Source: Burkholderiales bacterium (GTDB taxonomy: Bacteria > Pseudomonadota > Gammaproteobacteria > Burkholderiales > SG8-39). Taken from it: DNA of 64,000 nucleotides. Where the stretch lies: assembly GCA_020848075.1 (NCBI GenBank), contig JADLAV010000088.1, forward strand, positions 1-64,000. The letters are read 5' to 3'. Below, piece after piece: positions 1 through 11,338 of this stretch. The first letter of the stretch is position 1; each line of letters starts with the position of its first letter. Under the pieces are notes generated by a model. The model did no database searches. It saw only the letters and a list, made by a program, of their open reading frames with translations, and was not told the DNA's origin. The position numbers and the translations under genes are program-made.

Positions 1-46
1 CACGCGCTACACTGACTTCCTGCAGGGCTGCCAGTTTGGGTTCCAT
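1..46 (-). CDS. 5' end of an unidentified reverse-strand gene (partial)
   Basis: An ATG at 46-44 on the reverse strand is preceded 5 nt upstream by a strong GGAGG ribosome-binding site. The frame stays open to the window edge, giving 15 codons that begin MEPKLAALQ. This is too short to name a family. It is divergent from the gamma-glutamyltransferase gene. The call rests on the start codon and Shine-Dalgarno only, so it could be chance. Confidence 0.4.
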   Translation of the reverse strand, partial: MEPKLAALQEVSVAR

Positions 47-116
47 CTCTGCCTCCAAAAAATAGGTTGTGGAAAACCCTTTTTAGTCGCAGAGACCCCA
101 ACTGACCAGCCCTGCA
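21..116. repeat. Imperfect inverted repeat around the reverse start codon
   Basis: TGCAGGGCTG at 21-30 pairs perfectly with CAGCCCTGCA at 107-116. Pairing continues imperfectly inward to about 52 and 89 (CAGTT/AACTG and CTCTGC/GCAGAG blocks). The loop contains the GGAGG of the reverse gene. It may be an RNA structure in that gene's leader, or a palindromic intergenic repeat. Confidence 0.5.
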
Positions 117-249
117 TAGGATCTCGGGGAGGAGGGGAAAGGGAGGTCACCCTGCCGGACCTGGCATCGCGGTCGGCGACTCAAGCGTCACCGGATCCGC
201 ATGCGGATGGAATCCACTGGTCGCGAAGGGTTGCAACGGGCGCGCCAGC

Positions 250-1992
250 ATGGTTCCCTTGCGGTGGATGAGATTCCTGCATGCCGTGCTCGCGCTGCTC
301 CTCGTCCTTCCGGCGGGCGCGCTCGCGCAACCGCTGCCGGACGGGCCGTCGGGCTACGCGCCGAAGGAAGCCGCGGTCGGCAGGCATTTCATGGTCGCCG
401 CCGCGAATCCGCTCGCGGTCGACGCGGGTTACGCGGTCTTGGCGCGTGGCGGCACCGCGATCGATGCCGCGATTGCGGTGCAGATGGTGCTGAACGTCGT
501 CGAGCCGGAAGCCTCTGGCATCGGCGGCGGCGCATTCATCCTGCACTGGTCGGCGCGCGAGCGGCGCGTGCGCGCGTACGACGGCCGCGAGACCGCGCCG
601 GCCGCGGCGACGCCAGACCTCTTCCTCGGCGCCGACGGCAGGCCGATGGCGTTCTTCGACGCCGTGGTCGGCGGGCGCTCGGTCGGCGTGCCGGGCGTGC
701 TCGCCGTGCTCGAGCTCGCTCACCGGCATCACGGCCGGCTCCCGTGGCGGATGCTGTTCGATGCTGCAATCGGATACGCCGAGCAGGGCTTCCCGATCTC
801 GCCTCGGCTTGCGGTGTTGCTCGAACGCGAGCGCTTCCTCATGACGGATCCAAACGCGCGGCGCCAGTTCTACCACGCCGACGGCACGCCCCGCCGCGCG
901 GGCGAGACGCTCCGCAATCCCGAGCTCGCGGCGACGCTACGCGCGATCGCGGCCGGCGGGGCGCGCGCGTTCTACGCTGGGGAGATCGCCCGGGACGTGG
1001 TCGCCGCCGTGCGGTCGCATCCGACCAATCCCGGCACGCTTGCGCTCCAGGATCTCGCGCGCTATCGGGCGATCGCGCGCTCTCCCGTCTGCGGGCGGTA
1101 CCGGGAGCACAAGGTGTGCGGCATGCCGCCGCCGAGCTCGGGTGGGATCGCCGTGCTGCAGATCCTCGGGATCCTCGAGCAGTTTCCGCTGGGACGCGTC
1201 GCGCCGCAGTCGCTGATGGCGGCGCACCTGTTCGCCGAGGCGGGGCGGCTGGCGTACGCGGATCGCGACCGGTACGTCGCCGACCCCGATTTCGTCGCCG
1301 TCCCGGCGGCGGGCATGATTGCATCGCAATACCTGGCGCGGCGCGCGGAGGCGGTGCGCTACACGCAGTCGATGGGCCGGGCTGCCCCGGGAGTGCCCGC
1401 AGCCGCCGCCCACCCTGCAGAGGCGGCTGCACCCGAGCTTCCGTCGACCAGCCACGTTTCGATCGCCGACGCCTCCGGCGACGCCGTGGCAATGACGACC
1501 ACGATCGAGAACGCGTTCGGCAGCCGCATCATGGTGCGCGGGTTCCTGCTCAACAATCAGCTCACCGACTTCTCGTTCGCGCCCGCAGCGGACGGGCGGG
1601 CGGTCGCCAATCGCGTCGAGCCGGGCAAGCGTCCGCGGAGCTCCATGGCGCCGACGCTCGTGTTCGACCGCACTGACCGTCTCACGCACGTCGTCGGCTC
1701 GCCCGGCGGCAGCGTGATCATCAACTACGTCGCGCAGGCGCTCGTGGCGATGCTCGACTGGGGCCTCGACGCGCAGCAGGCGGTGGACCTCGGCCACTTC
1801 GGCAGCCGCAACGGCGCCACCGAGCTCGAGCGCGGCACCGCAGCCGAGACGCTCGCCGATGGGTTGCGCGTGCTCGGGCACGACGTGCGCGTCATGAGCA
1901 TGACGAGCGGCCTGCACGCGATCGAGCGCGTGCCGGGCGGCTGGCGCGGGGCGGCGGACGCGCGCCGCGAGGGCAGAGCGAGGGGTGGCTGA
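250..1992 (+). CDS. ggt: Gamma-glutamyltransferase
   Basis: 580 residues, normal for the family. An N-terminal signal peptide (hydrophobic run ending GALAQ) points to export to the periplasm. The precursor cleaves itself into large and small subunits at a threonine. That nucleophile is Thr400 in the STSHVSIAD stretch, matching the TTHYS site of the E. coli enzyme. The SSMAPTLVF and SPGGS stretches of the active-site pocket follow. The enzyme hydrolyses or transfers the gamma-glutamyl group of glutathione and related peptides. ATG 268 would also give a good signal peptide and is an alternative start. The next gene converges on it. Confidence 0.93.
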   Translation: MVPLRWMRFLHAVLALLLVLPAGALAQPLPDGPSGYAPKEAAVGRHFMVAAANPLAVDAGYAVLARGGTAIDAAIAVQMVLNVVEPEASGIGGGAFILHWSARERRVRAYDGRETAPAAATPDLFLGADGRPMAFFDAVVGGRSVGVPGVLAVLELAHRHHGRLPWRMLFDAAIGYAEQGFPISPRLAVLLERERFLMTDPNARRQFYHADGTPRRAGETLRNPELAATLRAIAAGGARAFYAGEIARDVVAAVRSHPTNPGTLALQDLARYRAIARSPVCGRYREHKVCGMPPPSSGGIAVLQILGILEQFPLGRVAPQSLMAAHLFAEAGRLAYADRDRYVADPDFVAVPAAGMIASQYLARRAEAVRYTQSMGRAAPGVPAAAAHPAEAAAPELPSTSHVSIADASGDAVAMTTTIENAFGSRIMVRGFLLNNQLTDFSFAPAADGRAVANRVEPGKRPRSSMAPTLVFDRTDRLTHVVGSPGGSVIINYVAQALVAMLDWGLDAQQAVDLGHFGSRNGATELERGTAAETLADGLRVLGHDVRVMSMTSGLHAIERVPGGWRGAADARREGRARGG

Positions 1993-2018
1993 TCCCGGAG
2001 GGTCGGTACTTCCACCGC

Positions 2019-2954
2019 TCAGAGCCGCGGTCCGATCACGCTCCACGCGCGCGCCGCGAGATCCGGCGCCAGCGCGTCGAGCTTGACCGCGCCCGGCCAG
2101 CTGCGCAGCCACGTGAGTTGCCGTTTCGCGAGCTGGCGCGTCGCGAAGATTCCGCGCTCGCGCAGCTCCTCGTGCGACGTCCGGCCCTCCAGATAATCCC
2201 ATGCCTGCCGGTAGCCCACGCAGCGCATTGCGGGGAGATCGGGGGTGAGCGAAAACCGCGCCCGCAGCGCTTCGAGCTCCTCGACCAGCCCCGCGGCGAG
2301 CATCGCTTCGAACCGCTGCGCGATTCTGCGATGCAGCGCGCTCCGGTCGCTCGGCTCGAGCGCGATCCAGAGCGTGTCGCCGACCGACTCCGCGGCGGTC
2401 GCGCCGCGCGTCAGCTCCGACATCGGCTGGCCGGTGAGCCGGTACACCTCGAGGGCGCGCTGGATGCGCTGCGGGTCGGTGGGCTTGATGCGCGCTGCGC
2501 TCTCGGCGTCGAGCCGCGCGAGCTTGGCGTGCAGCGCGGCCCATCCGTCCCGCGCGGCCTCGGCCTCGATCTCGGCACGGAGCGACGCATCCGCCCCGGG
2601 CAGCGCGGACAGGCCGTCGCGCAACGCCTTGAAGTAGAGCATCGTGCCGCCGGCGAGCAGCGGAATGCGCCCGCGACCCGCGATCTGCGCGATCAGGGCC
2701 AACGCATCGGCGCGGAAACGCGCCGCCGAATACGCTTCGGTGGGATCGATGACGTCGATCAGGTGATGCGCGACCTGGCGCCGTTCGGCCGGCGAGGGCT
2801 TCGCCGTGCCGATGTCCATCCCGCGAAACACCTGCGCCGAATCGACGCTGATGATCTCGATCGGCAGGCGCTCGGCGAGTGTCATGGCGAGCCGCGACTT
2901 GCCGCTCGCCGTCGGCCCCATGATCGCGATCGCCGCCGGCTTCGCTCGCGACAC
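2019..2954 (-). CDS. miaA: tRNA dimethylallyltransferase
   Basis: 311 residues starting at a GTG. The P-loop GPTASGKS lies at residues 13-20, followed by the IPP-transferase features [17 protein letters not shown] and [11 protein letters not shown]. MiaA adds a dimethylallyl group to adenosine 37 of tRNAs that read codons beginning with U. It lies 36 nt downstream of mutL on the same strand, and the mutL-miaA pairing is widespread in proteobacteria. Length and motifs are complete. Confidence 0.95.
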   Translation of the reverse strand: MSRAKPAAIAIMGPTASGKSRLAMTLAERLPIEIISVDSAQVFRGMDIGTAKPSPAERRQVAHHLIDVIDPTEAYSAARFRADALALIAQIAGRGRIPLLAGGTMLYFKALRDGLSALPGADASLRAEIEAEAARDGWAALHAKLARLDAESAARIKPTDPQRIQRALEVYRLTGQPMSELTRGATAAESVGDTLWIALEPSDRSALHRRIAQRFEAMLAAGLVEELEALRARFSLTPDLPAMRCVGYRQAWDYLEGRTSHEELRERGIFATRQLAKRQLTWLRSWPGAVKLDALAPDLAARAWSVIGPRL

Positions 2955-2990
2955 GCCCTGCCAGCCTCCCGCCGTGCTCCCGCGGACCGG

Positions 2991-4748
2991 TCAGCGACCG
3001 CGCAGGAAGAGCCGTTCAAGGTCCGCGAGGCTCAGCTGGTGCCAGGTCGGCCGGCCGTGATTGCACTGATCCGCGCGCTCGGTCTCCTCCATACGGCGCA
3101 GGAGCGCGTTCATCTCGGGCACCGTCAGCGGCCGATTCGCGCGCACCGCGCCGTGGCATGCCATCGTGGCGAGGAGCTCGTTCTGGTGCTCCGCGAGCAC
3201 CTGGCTCGCGCCGTACTCGCGAATGTCGCGCAGCACCGCGCGCGAGAGCGCGGGCAGGTCGCCCTGGGCCACCATCGCCGGTACGCCGCGCACCACGACC
3301 GCGGTGGGCGAGAGCGCGGCCATGTCGAAGCCGAGCCGGTCGAGCGCCGCGCGATGCTCCTCGACCGTCGCGACGTCCACCTCGTCGGCGTGGAACGTCA
3401 CGGGAATGAGCAGCGGCTGCGCGGTGACCGAGCGATCGGCGAGCGCCGACTTGAGGCTCTCGTACAGGATGCGCTCGTGGGCGGCGTGCATGTCGACCAG
3501 CACCAGGCCCGACCGGTTCTGCGCGAGGATGTAGACCCCGTGCAGCTGCGCGAGCGCGAAGCCGAGCGGGTGCTCGACGTCCGTCGGGGCCGGCGCCGCG
3601 CGCTCGGCGGTCTCGGCGAACATCGCTGCGTAGGCCGCGACCGGTTGCGCGATGCCGAGGCGCGCCTGATACGCCGGCGGCGCGGCGCCACGGGTCGCCG
3701 GGCCGCCGCCGAGGACAGCGCCGAAGGCCGGCGCGTGCAGCGGCGCCGCGACAGCGGCGCCCGCGAGCCCGGCCAGAGCCTTCTCGACTGCGTGGTAGAC
3801 GAACTGGTGCACGCCGCGCGGATCGCGGAAACGAACCTCGGTCTTGGCCGGGTGCACGTTCACGTCCACCATCGCCGGTTCGACCTCCAGGTAGAGAACG
3901 TAGGCCGGGTGGCGATCGCCATGCAGCACGTCGGCATAGGCTTCGCGCAACGCGTGGGCGATGAGCTTGTCCCGCACGAAGCGGCCGTTCACGAAGAGAT
4001 GCTGCGCATCGCGCGAGCCGCGCGCAGCGGCCGGCGAGGTCGCGTACCCGTGGATCCGCAAGGCACCGCCGTCGGCCGCGATCGGGCGCGCACTCTCCGG
4101 AAACGCCTCGCCCATCACGGCCGCGATGCGCGTACCGAGATCGCTCGCGGGATAGTGCGCCATCGCCCGGCCGTTGTGGCGCAGCGTCATCGCGACGTCG
4201 GGCCGCACCAGCGCGGCGCGATGGAACACGTCCGCGCAGTGCGCGAGCTCGGTCGCCTCGGTCTTCAGGAATTTGCGCCGTGCCGGCGTGTTGAAATAGA
4301 GCTCGGCCACGTCGACCGTCGTCCCTGCCGGGTGTGCTGCGGGCTCGGGGGCGGTCGCCTGCCCGCCTTCGGCGCGGATGTGCCAGGCATGCGGGGCCGC
4401 GGGCGTGCGCGAGGTGAGCTCGACGCGCGCCACCGAGGCGATGCTCGCGAGCGCCTCGCCGCGAAAGCCGAGCGTGGCGACCCGCTCGAGGTCGTCGAGC
4501 GATGCGATCTTGCTGGTCGCGTGACGCGCGAGGGCGAGCGCGAGATCTTCGCGCGCGATGCCGGCGCCGTCGTCGGTCACGCGGATCTGCCGGATGCCGC
4601 CCTGCGCGAGCGTCACCGACACGGTGCGCGCACCTGCATCCAGGCTGTTCTCGAGGAGCTCCTTCAGCACCGATGCCGGCCGCTCGACCACTTCGCCGGC
4701 GGCGATCTGGCTGATGAGCGTGTCGGAAAGAACGCGGATGGCGGCCAT
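2991..4748 (-). CDS. mutL: DNA mismatch repair protein MutL
   Basis: 585 residues. The N-terminal GHKL ATPase domain (residues 1 to about 330) shows [17 protein letters not shown] and [10 protein letters not shown]. The C-terminal dimerisation domain contains [12 protein letters not shown], which fits the DxHA(X)2E(X)4E endonuclease motif, and a late CNHGRP metal-site motif. MutL couples MutS mismatch recognition to strand removal. The motif suggests that this MutL nicks DNA itself, unlike E. coli MutL, which relies on MutH. Transcribed with miaA. Confidence 0.95.
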   Translation of the reverse strand: MAAIRVLSDTLISQIAAGEVVERPASVLKELLENSLDAGARTVSVTLAQGGIRQIRVTDDGAGIAREDLALALARHATSKIASLDDLERVATLGFRGEALASIASVARVELTSRTPAAPHAWHIRAEGGQATAPEPAAHPAGTTVDVAELYFNTPARRKFLKTEATELAHCADVFHRAALVRPDVAMTLRHNGRAMAHYPASDLGTRIAAVMGEAFPESARPIAADGGALRIHGYATSPAAARGSRDAQHLFVNGRFVRDKLIAHALREAYADVLHGDRHPAYVLYLEVEPAMVDVNVHPAKTEVRFRDPRGVHQFVYHAVEKALAGLAGAAVAAPLHAPAFGAVLGGGPATRGAAPPAYQARLGIAQPVAAYAAMFAETAERAAPAPTDVEHPLGFALAQLHGVYILAQNRSGLVLVDMHAAHERILYESLKSALADRSVTAQPLLIPVTFHADEVDVATVEEHRAALDRLGFDMAALSPTAVVVRGVPAMVAQGDLPALSRAVLRDIREYGASQVLAEHQNELLATMACHGAVRANRPLTVPEMNALLRRMEETERADQCNHGRPTWHQLSLADLERLFLRGR

Positions 4749-4804
4749 GGGATTGCGGGAACAGCGCCGCGGCGCGGCGCGAAGGCATGCGAATCTGGTG
4801 CGCG

Positions 4805-4810
4805 ATTATA
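4805..4810 (-). promoter_or_regulatory. -10 box of the mutL-miaA promoter
   Basis: A perfect TATAAT on the reverse strand sits about 57 nt upstream of the mutL ATG. The matching -35 is weak. A TAGAAT at 4825-4830 on the forward strand could serve the divergent DedA gene. Confidence 0.45.
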
Positions 4811-4857
4811 CCGACGCGCCCGGATAGAATACGCGCTCGCGCGCGCCAGGCCGACCG

Positions 4858-5502
4858 ATGGAACTCCTGCTCTGGTTCTGGGACGTCATCGTCCACCTCG
4901 ACAAGCACCTCGCCGTGCTGCTGCAGCAGTACGGCGGCTGGATCTACCTGGTCCTGTTCCTGATCGTCTTCTGCGAGACCGGATTGGTGGTGACGCCGTT
5001 CCTCCCCGGAGACTCGCTATTGTTCGTGGCCGGGACCCTGTGGGCCACCGCGGGCATGCCGATCGAGCTGCTTGCCGGGGTCCTGATCATGGCGGCCCTG
5101 TGCGGCGACAACGTGAACTACTGGGTCGGGCGCTACATCGGACCGCGCGTGTTCCGCTGGGAGCAGTCACGCTGGTTCAACCGGCGGGCGCTCGACATGA
5201 CGCACGGGTTCTACGAGCGGCACGGCGGCAAGACGATCGTCATCGCCCGGTACGTGCCGCTGGTGCGGACCTTCGCGCCGTTCGTCGCGGGCGTCGGCCG
5301 CATGGGCTACCCGCGCTTCCTCGCCTTCTCCGCGTTCGCCGCGGCGCTCTGGGTGGTGTCGCTCACCGGCACGGGGTACCTCTTCGGCAACATCGCGATC
5401 GTGCGGGAGAACCTCACGCTGGTGATCTTCGGGATCATCGGCCTCTCGCTCGCCCCGCTCGGGGTCGGCTACCTCCGGCACCGTACGCAACGCGCCGCCT
5501 GA
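4858..5502 (+). CDS. DedA family inner-membrane protein
   Basis: 214 residues with several hydrophobic segments. It has the DedA/VTT hallmarks FLPGDSLLFVAG (about residues 42-53) and GDNVNYWVGRYIG (about 82-94), followed by a conserved RYVPLVRTFAPFVAG stretch. DedA proteins are integral inner-membrane proteins; several act as undecaprenyl-phosphate or phospholipid flippases and affect cell division and pH tolerance. It is divergent from mutL and converges on amiC, 54 nt away. The exact substrate is not readable from the sequence. Confidence 0.9.
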   Translation: MELLLWFWDVIVHLDKHLAVLLQQYGGWIYLVLFLIVFCETGLVVTPFLPGDSLLFVAGTLWATAGMPIELLAGVLIMAALCGDNVNYWVGRYIGPRVFRWEQSRWFNRRALDMTHGFYERHGGKTIVIARYVPLVRTFAPFVAGVGRMGYPRFLAFSAFAAALWVVSLTGTGYLFGNIAIVRENLTLVIFGIIGLSLAPLGVGYLRHRTQRAA

Positions 5503-5556
5503 CGCGCCCTTCATCGCGGGACTTGGCGGCGCGCGGCGCGGTCTTCCGCGCGCGGC

Positions 5557-6885
5557 TCAGTTGCGGTGCACGACCGGCACGAGCGCCGGGAGCCGTTCTT
5601 CGGGCGCGTCGGTGGCGAGCGTGCCGCGGCTTGGCGGATTCTTCGCGAAGTAGCGCTTGATGCCCGCGACGATGGCGCGCGCGACCCGATCCTGGTGTGC
5701 CGAGTCATTCAGCTTCTTCTCCTCGTCCGGGTTCGAGATGAACGCGGTCTCCACCAGGATCGACGGAATGTCGGGCGCCTTCAGGACCGCGAAGCCCGCC
5801 TGCTCGACGTGCGGCTTGTGCAGCGCGTTGACGTCCCCGAGCTCGTCCAGCACCGCGCGGCCGAGCTTCAGGCTGTCGCTGATGGTCGCGGTCTGCGAGA
5901 GGTCGAGCAGCGTCTGCGCGAGGTAGCGGTCCTTGGCCCCGAGATTCACGCCGCCGATCAGGTCGGCCTCGTTCTCCCGCTTGGCGAGCCAGTTCGCTGC
6001 GGCGCTCGTTGCGCCCCGCTCCGACAGCGCGAATACCGACGCGCCGCGCGCATGCGGCAGGATGTAAGCGTCCGCGTGGATCGACACGAAGAGATCGGCC
6101 CGCACGCGGCGAGCCTTCGCGACGCGCGCCTGCAGCGGTACGAAGTAGTCGCCGTCGCGCGTCAGGACCGCGCGCATGTTGGGCTCGGCGTCGATCAGCG
6201 TCTTGAGCCGCTTGGCGATCGAAAGCGTGACCTGCTTTTCGCGCGAGCCGCGGCGGCCCTTGGCACCGGGGTCCTCGCCTCCGTGTCCCGCGTCGACGAC
6301 GACCGTGACCATGCGATGGGCGAGCGGTTTGTCCCGGTCGGGCGCGGCCCGGCCCCTTCTCGTGTCGAGCGGCCAAGGCTCGATCCGCGGCGCGTCCCCC
6401 GCACCCGCCGGTTTCGAGGGCCGGTCCTCGAGCAGGGCGAGAAGCGGGTCGACCGGTACCGCCGGATACACGTCGAGCACCAGCCGGTGCCCGTAGTCGC
6501 CGATGGGTTTCAGCAGGAACGCTTGCGGCTTCGACTCGGCCTTCAGATCGATGACGAGGCGCACGACGCCGGGCTTGAATTGTCCGACGCGGATCTGCGC
6601 GATGTACGGGTCGTCCGGGCGCACCTTGTTCGCGACTGCGGCGGAGAGCGAGTCGAGATCGAGACCCTCGAAGTCGACCACCAGCCGGTCCGGGTTGGAA
6701 GCCATGCTCACCGTATGGCGCGGCTCCGAAGCGAGCTCGATGGTGACGCGCGAGTAGTCGGTCGAGGGCCACACGCGGACCGCACGGACCGGCTCCGCGG
6801 CGAGGGCGGCGTGCGCGATGACAAGCGCGGTGAGAAGCGCCGCAAGGGCAGACCAGACGCGGACCGGAACCGACAACGCGCGCAC
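5557..6885 (-). CDS. amiC: N-acetylmuramoyl-L-alanine amidase, AmiC type
   Basis: About 442 residues from a GTG at 6885. This start was chosen because it gives a signal peptide (ALAALLTALVIAHAALA) and lies 17 nt after the tsaE stop. Longer in-frame starts would overlap tsaE. An AMIN domain follows (RVWPSTDYSRVTIELASEP), then a C-terminal Amidase_3 domain with the zinc-site segments VVVDAGHGGEDPGAKG and SIHADAY and the late ILVETAFISN glutamate segment. The enzyme cleaves the amide bond of septal peptidoglycan in the periplasm during daughter-cell separation. The tsaE-amiC order is common in proteobacteria. Confidence 0.92.
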   Translation of the reverse strand: MRALSVPVRVWSALAALLTALVIAHAALAAEPVRAVRVWPSTDYSRVTIELASEPRHTVSMASNPDRLVVDFEGLDLDSLSAAVANKVRPDDPYIAQIRVGQFKPGVVRLVIDLKAESKPQAFLLKPIGDYGHRLVLDVYPAVPVDPLLALLEDRPSKPAGAGDAPRIEPWPLDTRRGRAAPDRDKPLAHRMVTVVVDAGHGGEDPGAKGRRGSREKQVTLSIAKRLKTLIDAEPNMRAVLTRDGDYFVPLQARVAKARRVRADLFVSIHADAYILPHARGASVFALSERGATSAAANWLAKRENEADLIGGVNLGAKDRYLAQTLLDLSQTATISDSLKLGRAVLDELGDVNALHKPHVEQAGFAVLKAPDIPSILVETAFISNPDEEKKLNDSAHQDRVARAIVAGIKRYFAKNPPSRGTLATDAPEERLPALVPVVHRN

Positions 6886-6902
6886 GAGGGCGCGCGACCC
6901 GC

Positions 6903-7400
6903 CTAGTCCGCGGCGTTCCTTGCCGAGCGGGACGCTTGCTCTGCGATCGACCTCAGGCACCGGCGTCCAGACTCCGTGAAGGCCTCGATGGTCGCGTCCC
7001 GCCCATGCGGGGCGACAACGAGCGTGATGCGCAGGTCCGGTGCGGGCAGCAGATCGCCGACTTTCTCGGGCCACTCGACGAGGCACAGCGAGCGCTCGTT
7101 GAAGTGCTCCCGAAAGCCGGAATCGAGCCATGCCTTTGGATCATGGAATCGATAAAAATCAAAGTGGTACAAGTCTAATCTCGAAAGCGGATAAAGTTCA
7201 ACCAGGGAATAGGTCGGACTTTTGACTTTTCCCGCGTGTCCCAAGGCACGGAGCAGGCCCCGGGCCAGGGTGGTCTTCCCGCTGCCGAGCTCTCCCGAGA
7301 GGTGGATCGACATGCCGGGTCCGACGCTCAGGGCAATCCGCGCCCCGAGGGCGAGAGTGGCTGCCTCGTCGGAAAGGGGCAGGGAGAGGGGCGGTAACAT
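6903..7400 (-). CDS. tsaE: tRNA threonylcarbamoyladenosine biosynthesis ATPase TsaE
   Basis: 165 residues from ATG 7400. The Walker A sequence GELGSGKTTLARG lies near residues 34-46, followed by SPTYSLVELY and DFYRFHDPKAWLDSGFRE, typical of TsaE (YjeE). TsaE works with TsaB and TsaD to make t6A at position 37 of ANN-decoding tRNAs in the cytoplasm. The start fits the normal family length; the open frame extends further upstream but would run into queG. amiC follows 17 nt downstream. Confidence 0.93.
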   Translation of the reverse strand: MLPPLSLPLSDEAATLALGARIALSVGPGMSIHLSGELGSGKTTLARGLLRALGHAGKVKSPTYSLVELYPLSRLDLYHFDFYRFHDPKAWLDSGFREHFNERSLCLVEWPEKVGDLLPAPDLRITLVVAPHGRDATIEAFTESGRRCLRSIAEQASRSARNAAD

Positions 7401-7407
7401 CGCGCGG

Positions 7408-8508
7408 ATGGCCGGCGGCACGGATGGCGTGAGCTCTCGCGAGTCTCGCAAAAAAGCGCGCGATTGGGGGGCGCTCGCGCTGCTCGTCAAGGGCTGGGGA
7501 CGGGGGCTCGGATTCCAGGCGGTCGGGATCGCCGACGCGGACCTCACTGCGGCGGAGCAGGGCCTGCTCGATTGGCTCGGGGTGGGGTATCACGGCGAGA
7601 TGGAGTACATGGCCCGGCATGGCGTCCGGCGCGCGCGTCCGGCAGCGCTCGTGCCGGGGACGGTGCGCGTCATCTCCGCGCGCCTCGATTACAAGCCTGC
7701 CGCCGCGGACGGCTGGGCGATCCTCGACGATCGGCGCTCCGCGTTCATCTCCCGCTACGCCACGGGTCGCGACTATCACAAGGTGCTGCGCAACCGGCTC
7801 CAGTCGCTCGCCACGCGCATCGCGGGCGAGGTGGGAGACTTCGGCTACCGCGTGTTCACCGACTCGGCGCCGGTGATGGAGGTCGAGCTCGCGCGACGGG
7901 CGGGGCTCGGCTGGCGCGGCAAGCATACGCTGCTGCTCGATCGCCGCGCGGGATCGTACTTCTTCCTCGGCGAGCTCTACACGGATCTCCCGCTGCCGGC
8001 GGACGTCCCGGCCACCGAGCACTGCGGTACCTGCACGAAGTGCATCGACGCGTGTCCCACGCGGGCGATCGTCGCGCCGTATGAGCTGGACGCGCGCCGG
8101 TGCATCTCCTATCTCACGATCGAGCTGAAAGGCCCGATCCCGGAGGCGCTGCGGCCGCTGATCGGCAACCGCGTCTACGGGTGCGACGACTGCCAGCTCG
8201 CGTGCCCGTGGAACCGGTTCGCGCAAGTGTCATCGGAGCTCGACTTCGGCGTGCGCGAGGGCCTCGACCGCGCGTCCCTCGTCAGCCTGTGCGGCTGGTC
8301 GGAGTCCGAGTTCCAGGAACGGTTGGCCGGAAGTGCCATCCGCCGCATCGGGCACGAGCGCTGGCTGCGCAACCTCGCGGTCGGACTCGGCAACGCGCCG
8401 TCCTCCCCGGAGGTGGTCGCGGCGCTACGCGCGCGCGCCAACCATCCGTCGGCGCTCGTGCGCGAGCACGTGGCGTGGGCGCTCGCGCAGCACGGCGCGC
8501 GTGTCTGA
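7408..8508 (+). CDS. queG: Epoxyqueuosine reductase
   Basis: 366 residues from ATG 7408. It has two ferredoxin-like clusters, CGTCTKCIDACPTRAI and CDDCQLACPWNR, and the cobalamin-dependent QueG region with YHGEMEYMARHG near the N-terminus. QueG reduces epoxyqueuosine to queuosine, the last step of the wobble-base modification of GUN-reading tRNAs. Its start is only 7 nt from the divergent tsaE start, so each gene's promoter must lie inside the other's coding region. Both products act on tRNA. Confidence 0.94.
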   Translation: MAGGTDGVSSRESRKKARDWGALALLVKGWGRGLGFQAVGIADADLTAAEQGLLDWLGVGYHGEMEYMARHGVRRARPAALVPGTVRVISARLDYKPAAADGWAILDDRRSAFISRYATGRDYHKVLRNRLQSLATRIAGEVGDFGYRVFTDSAPVMEVELARRAGLGWRGKHTLLLDRRAGSYFFLGELYTDLPLPADVPATEHCGTCTKCIDACPTRAIVAPYELDARRCISYLTIELKGPIPEALRPLIGNRVYGCDDCQLACPWNRFAQVSSELDFGVREGLDRASLVSLCGWSESEFQERLAGSAIRRIGHERWLRNLAVGLGNAPSSPEVVAALRARANHPSALVREHVAWALAQHGARV

Positions 8509-8657
8509 TGACCCTTGGCCTCGCGGGCCCGAACCCCGCGCAGCCGCCGAGCGCCTCGCGTTCGACGATCCCCCTAGGGGCGGATGTGACAGGCGACGCA
8601 ACCCGCCTCTTGCGTGAACCGTCCGAGCCGGCCTTTGGGGTTAAACTGATTCGTCAA

Positions 8658-9177
8658 ATGCGCCTCCACCAGCTCAAGATCGAGTTCCGGCCGGAGGAAG
8701 ACCGGCTCCTGATGCGCCTCGCGACCAATACCGCCGCCGAGGTGCTGTTGTGGCTCACCCGCCGTTGCGTCAAGCGGCTCTGGCCGGTCCTGCTCAACAT
8801 GGCGCAGGCCGCGCCCGAAGTCGTGCTGCAGCCGAACCCGGAGGCGCGCAAGGCGCTGGTCGGGTTCCAGCACGAGAAGGCAATCCGCCAGGCGAACTTT
8901 TCGACGCCATATGCGGAGACGCCGCGCGAGCGGCCGCTCGGCGCCGACCCGCTGCTCGTCGCGCGCATCCAGCCGCGGCGCGACCCGCAGGGGCGCCACG
9001 TGCTCGGACTGCTGCCCGCGACCGGGCAGGGCGTCCACGTCACGCTCGACGACGGCCTGCTGCACGGGCTGATGAAGCTCCTGCAGAACGCGGTCGCGAA
9101 GAGCGACTGGGAGCTCGACCTCACGGTGCCCGCAGTCCTCGCGCAGCCCGCCGACGCCGCGAGCGGCCGGCCGACGA

Positions 9178-9185
<8 letters not shown>
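8658..9185 (+). CDS. Conserved hypothetical protein
   Basis: 175 residues from ATG 8658 (MRLHQLKIEFRPEEDRLLM). No signal peptide, membrane segment or catalytic motif stands out. The N-terminal stretch with LWLTRRCVKRLWPVLL resembles small uncharacterised proteins I recall from other betaproteobacteria, but I cannot assign a function. It follows queG by about 150 nt. Its stop overlaps the last codons of the convergent ABC-F gene by 8 nt. Confidence 0.75.
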
Positions 9186-11085
<1,900 letters not shown>

Positions 11086-11135
11086 GCGGCCGCGATTATA
11101 GGAAACTCGGCGCGCGCGGCGGTGCAAGCTTCTGA

Positions 11136-11141
11136 TATACT
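11136..11141 (+). promoter_or_regulatory. Probable -10 box for the RhlE-type helicase gene
   Basis: TATACT within CTGATATACTC, about 200 nt upstream of the helicase start. No good -35 is visible 16-18 nt upstream. If it is used, the transcript has a long leader that contains the 15-bp tandem repeats. Confidence 0.4.
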
Positions 11142-11170
11142 CTTTCGAATCGCTCTTACACCCCGGCCAT

Positions 11171-11245
11171 CCTCCTGCTTGTCTTCCTCCCGCTCGCCTT
11201 CCTCCCGCTCGCCTTCCTCCTGCTTGCCTTCCTCTGCTTGCCCGC
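11171..11245. repeat. 15-bp tandem repeat, about five units
   Basis: Units at 11171, 11186, 11201, 11216 and 11231 follow the pattern CCTCCYGCTYGYCTT. The second and third units are identical; the last is degenerate. The array lies between the ABC-F start and the helicase start and is pyrimidine-rich on the forward strand. It is not a CRISPR: there are no spacers. Confidence 0.85.
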
Positions 11246-11338
11246 TCACCCTGCGACGTGCTTTCGGACCGCCAAGGCGGACGAGGGTGCGTGCGCGCCT
11301 TGTCGCACCCGCGTGTTCTCAACTGGTAGCCGCACTAC

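Noticed and set aside
2118-5660. 1180-codon forward frame opposite miaA and mutL
   Set aside because: Arginine- and histidine-rich composition typical of a shadow frame in GC-rich DNA; both reverse-strand genes are certain.
11171-11245. Possible CRISPR array
   Set aside because: Units are directly adjacent 15-mers without spacers; no cas genes nearby.
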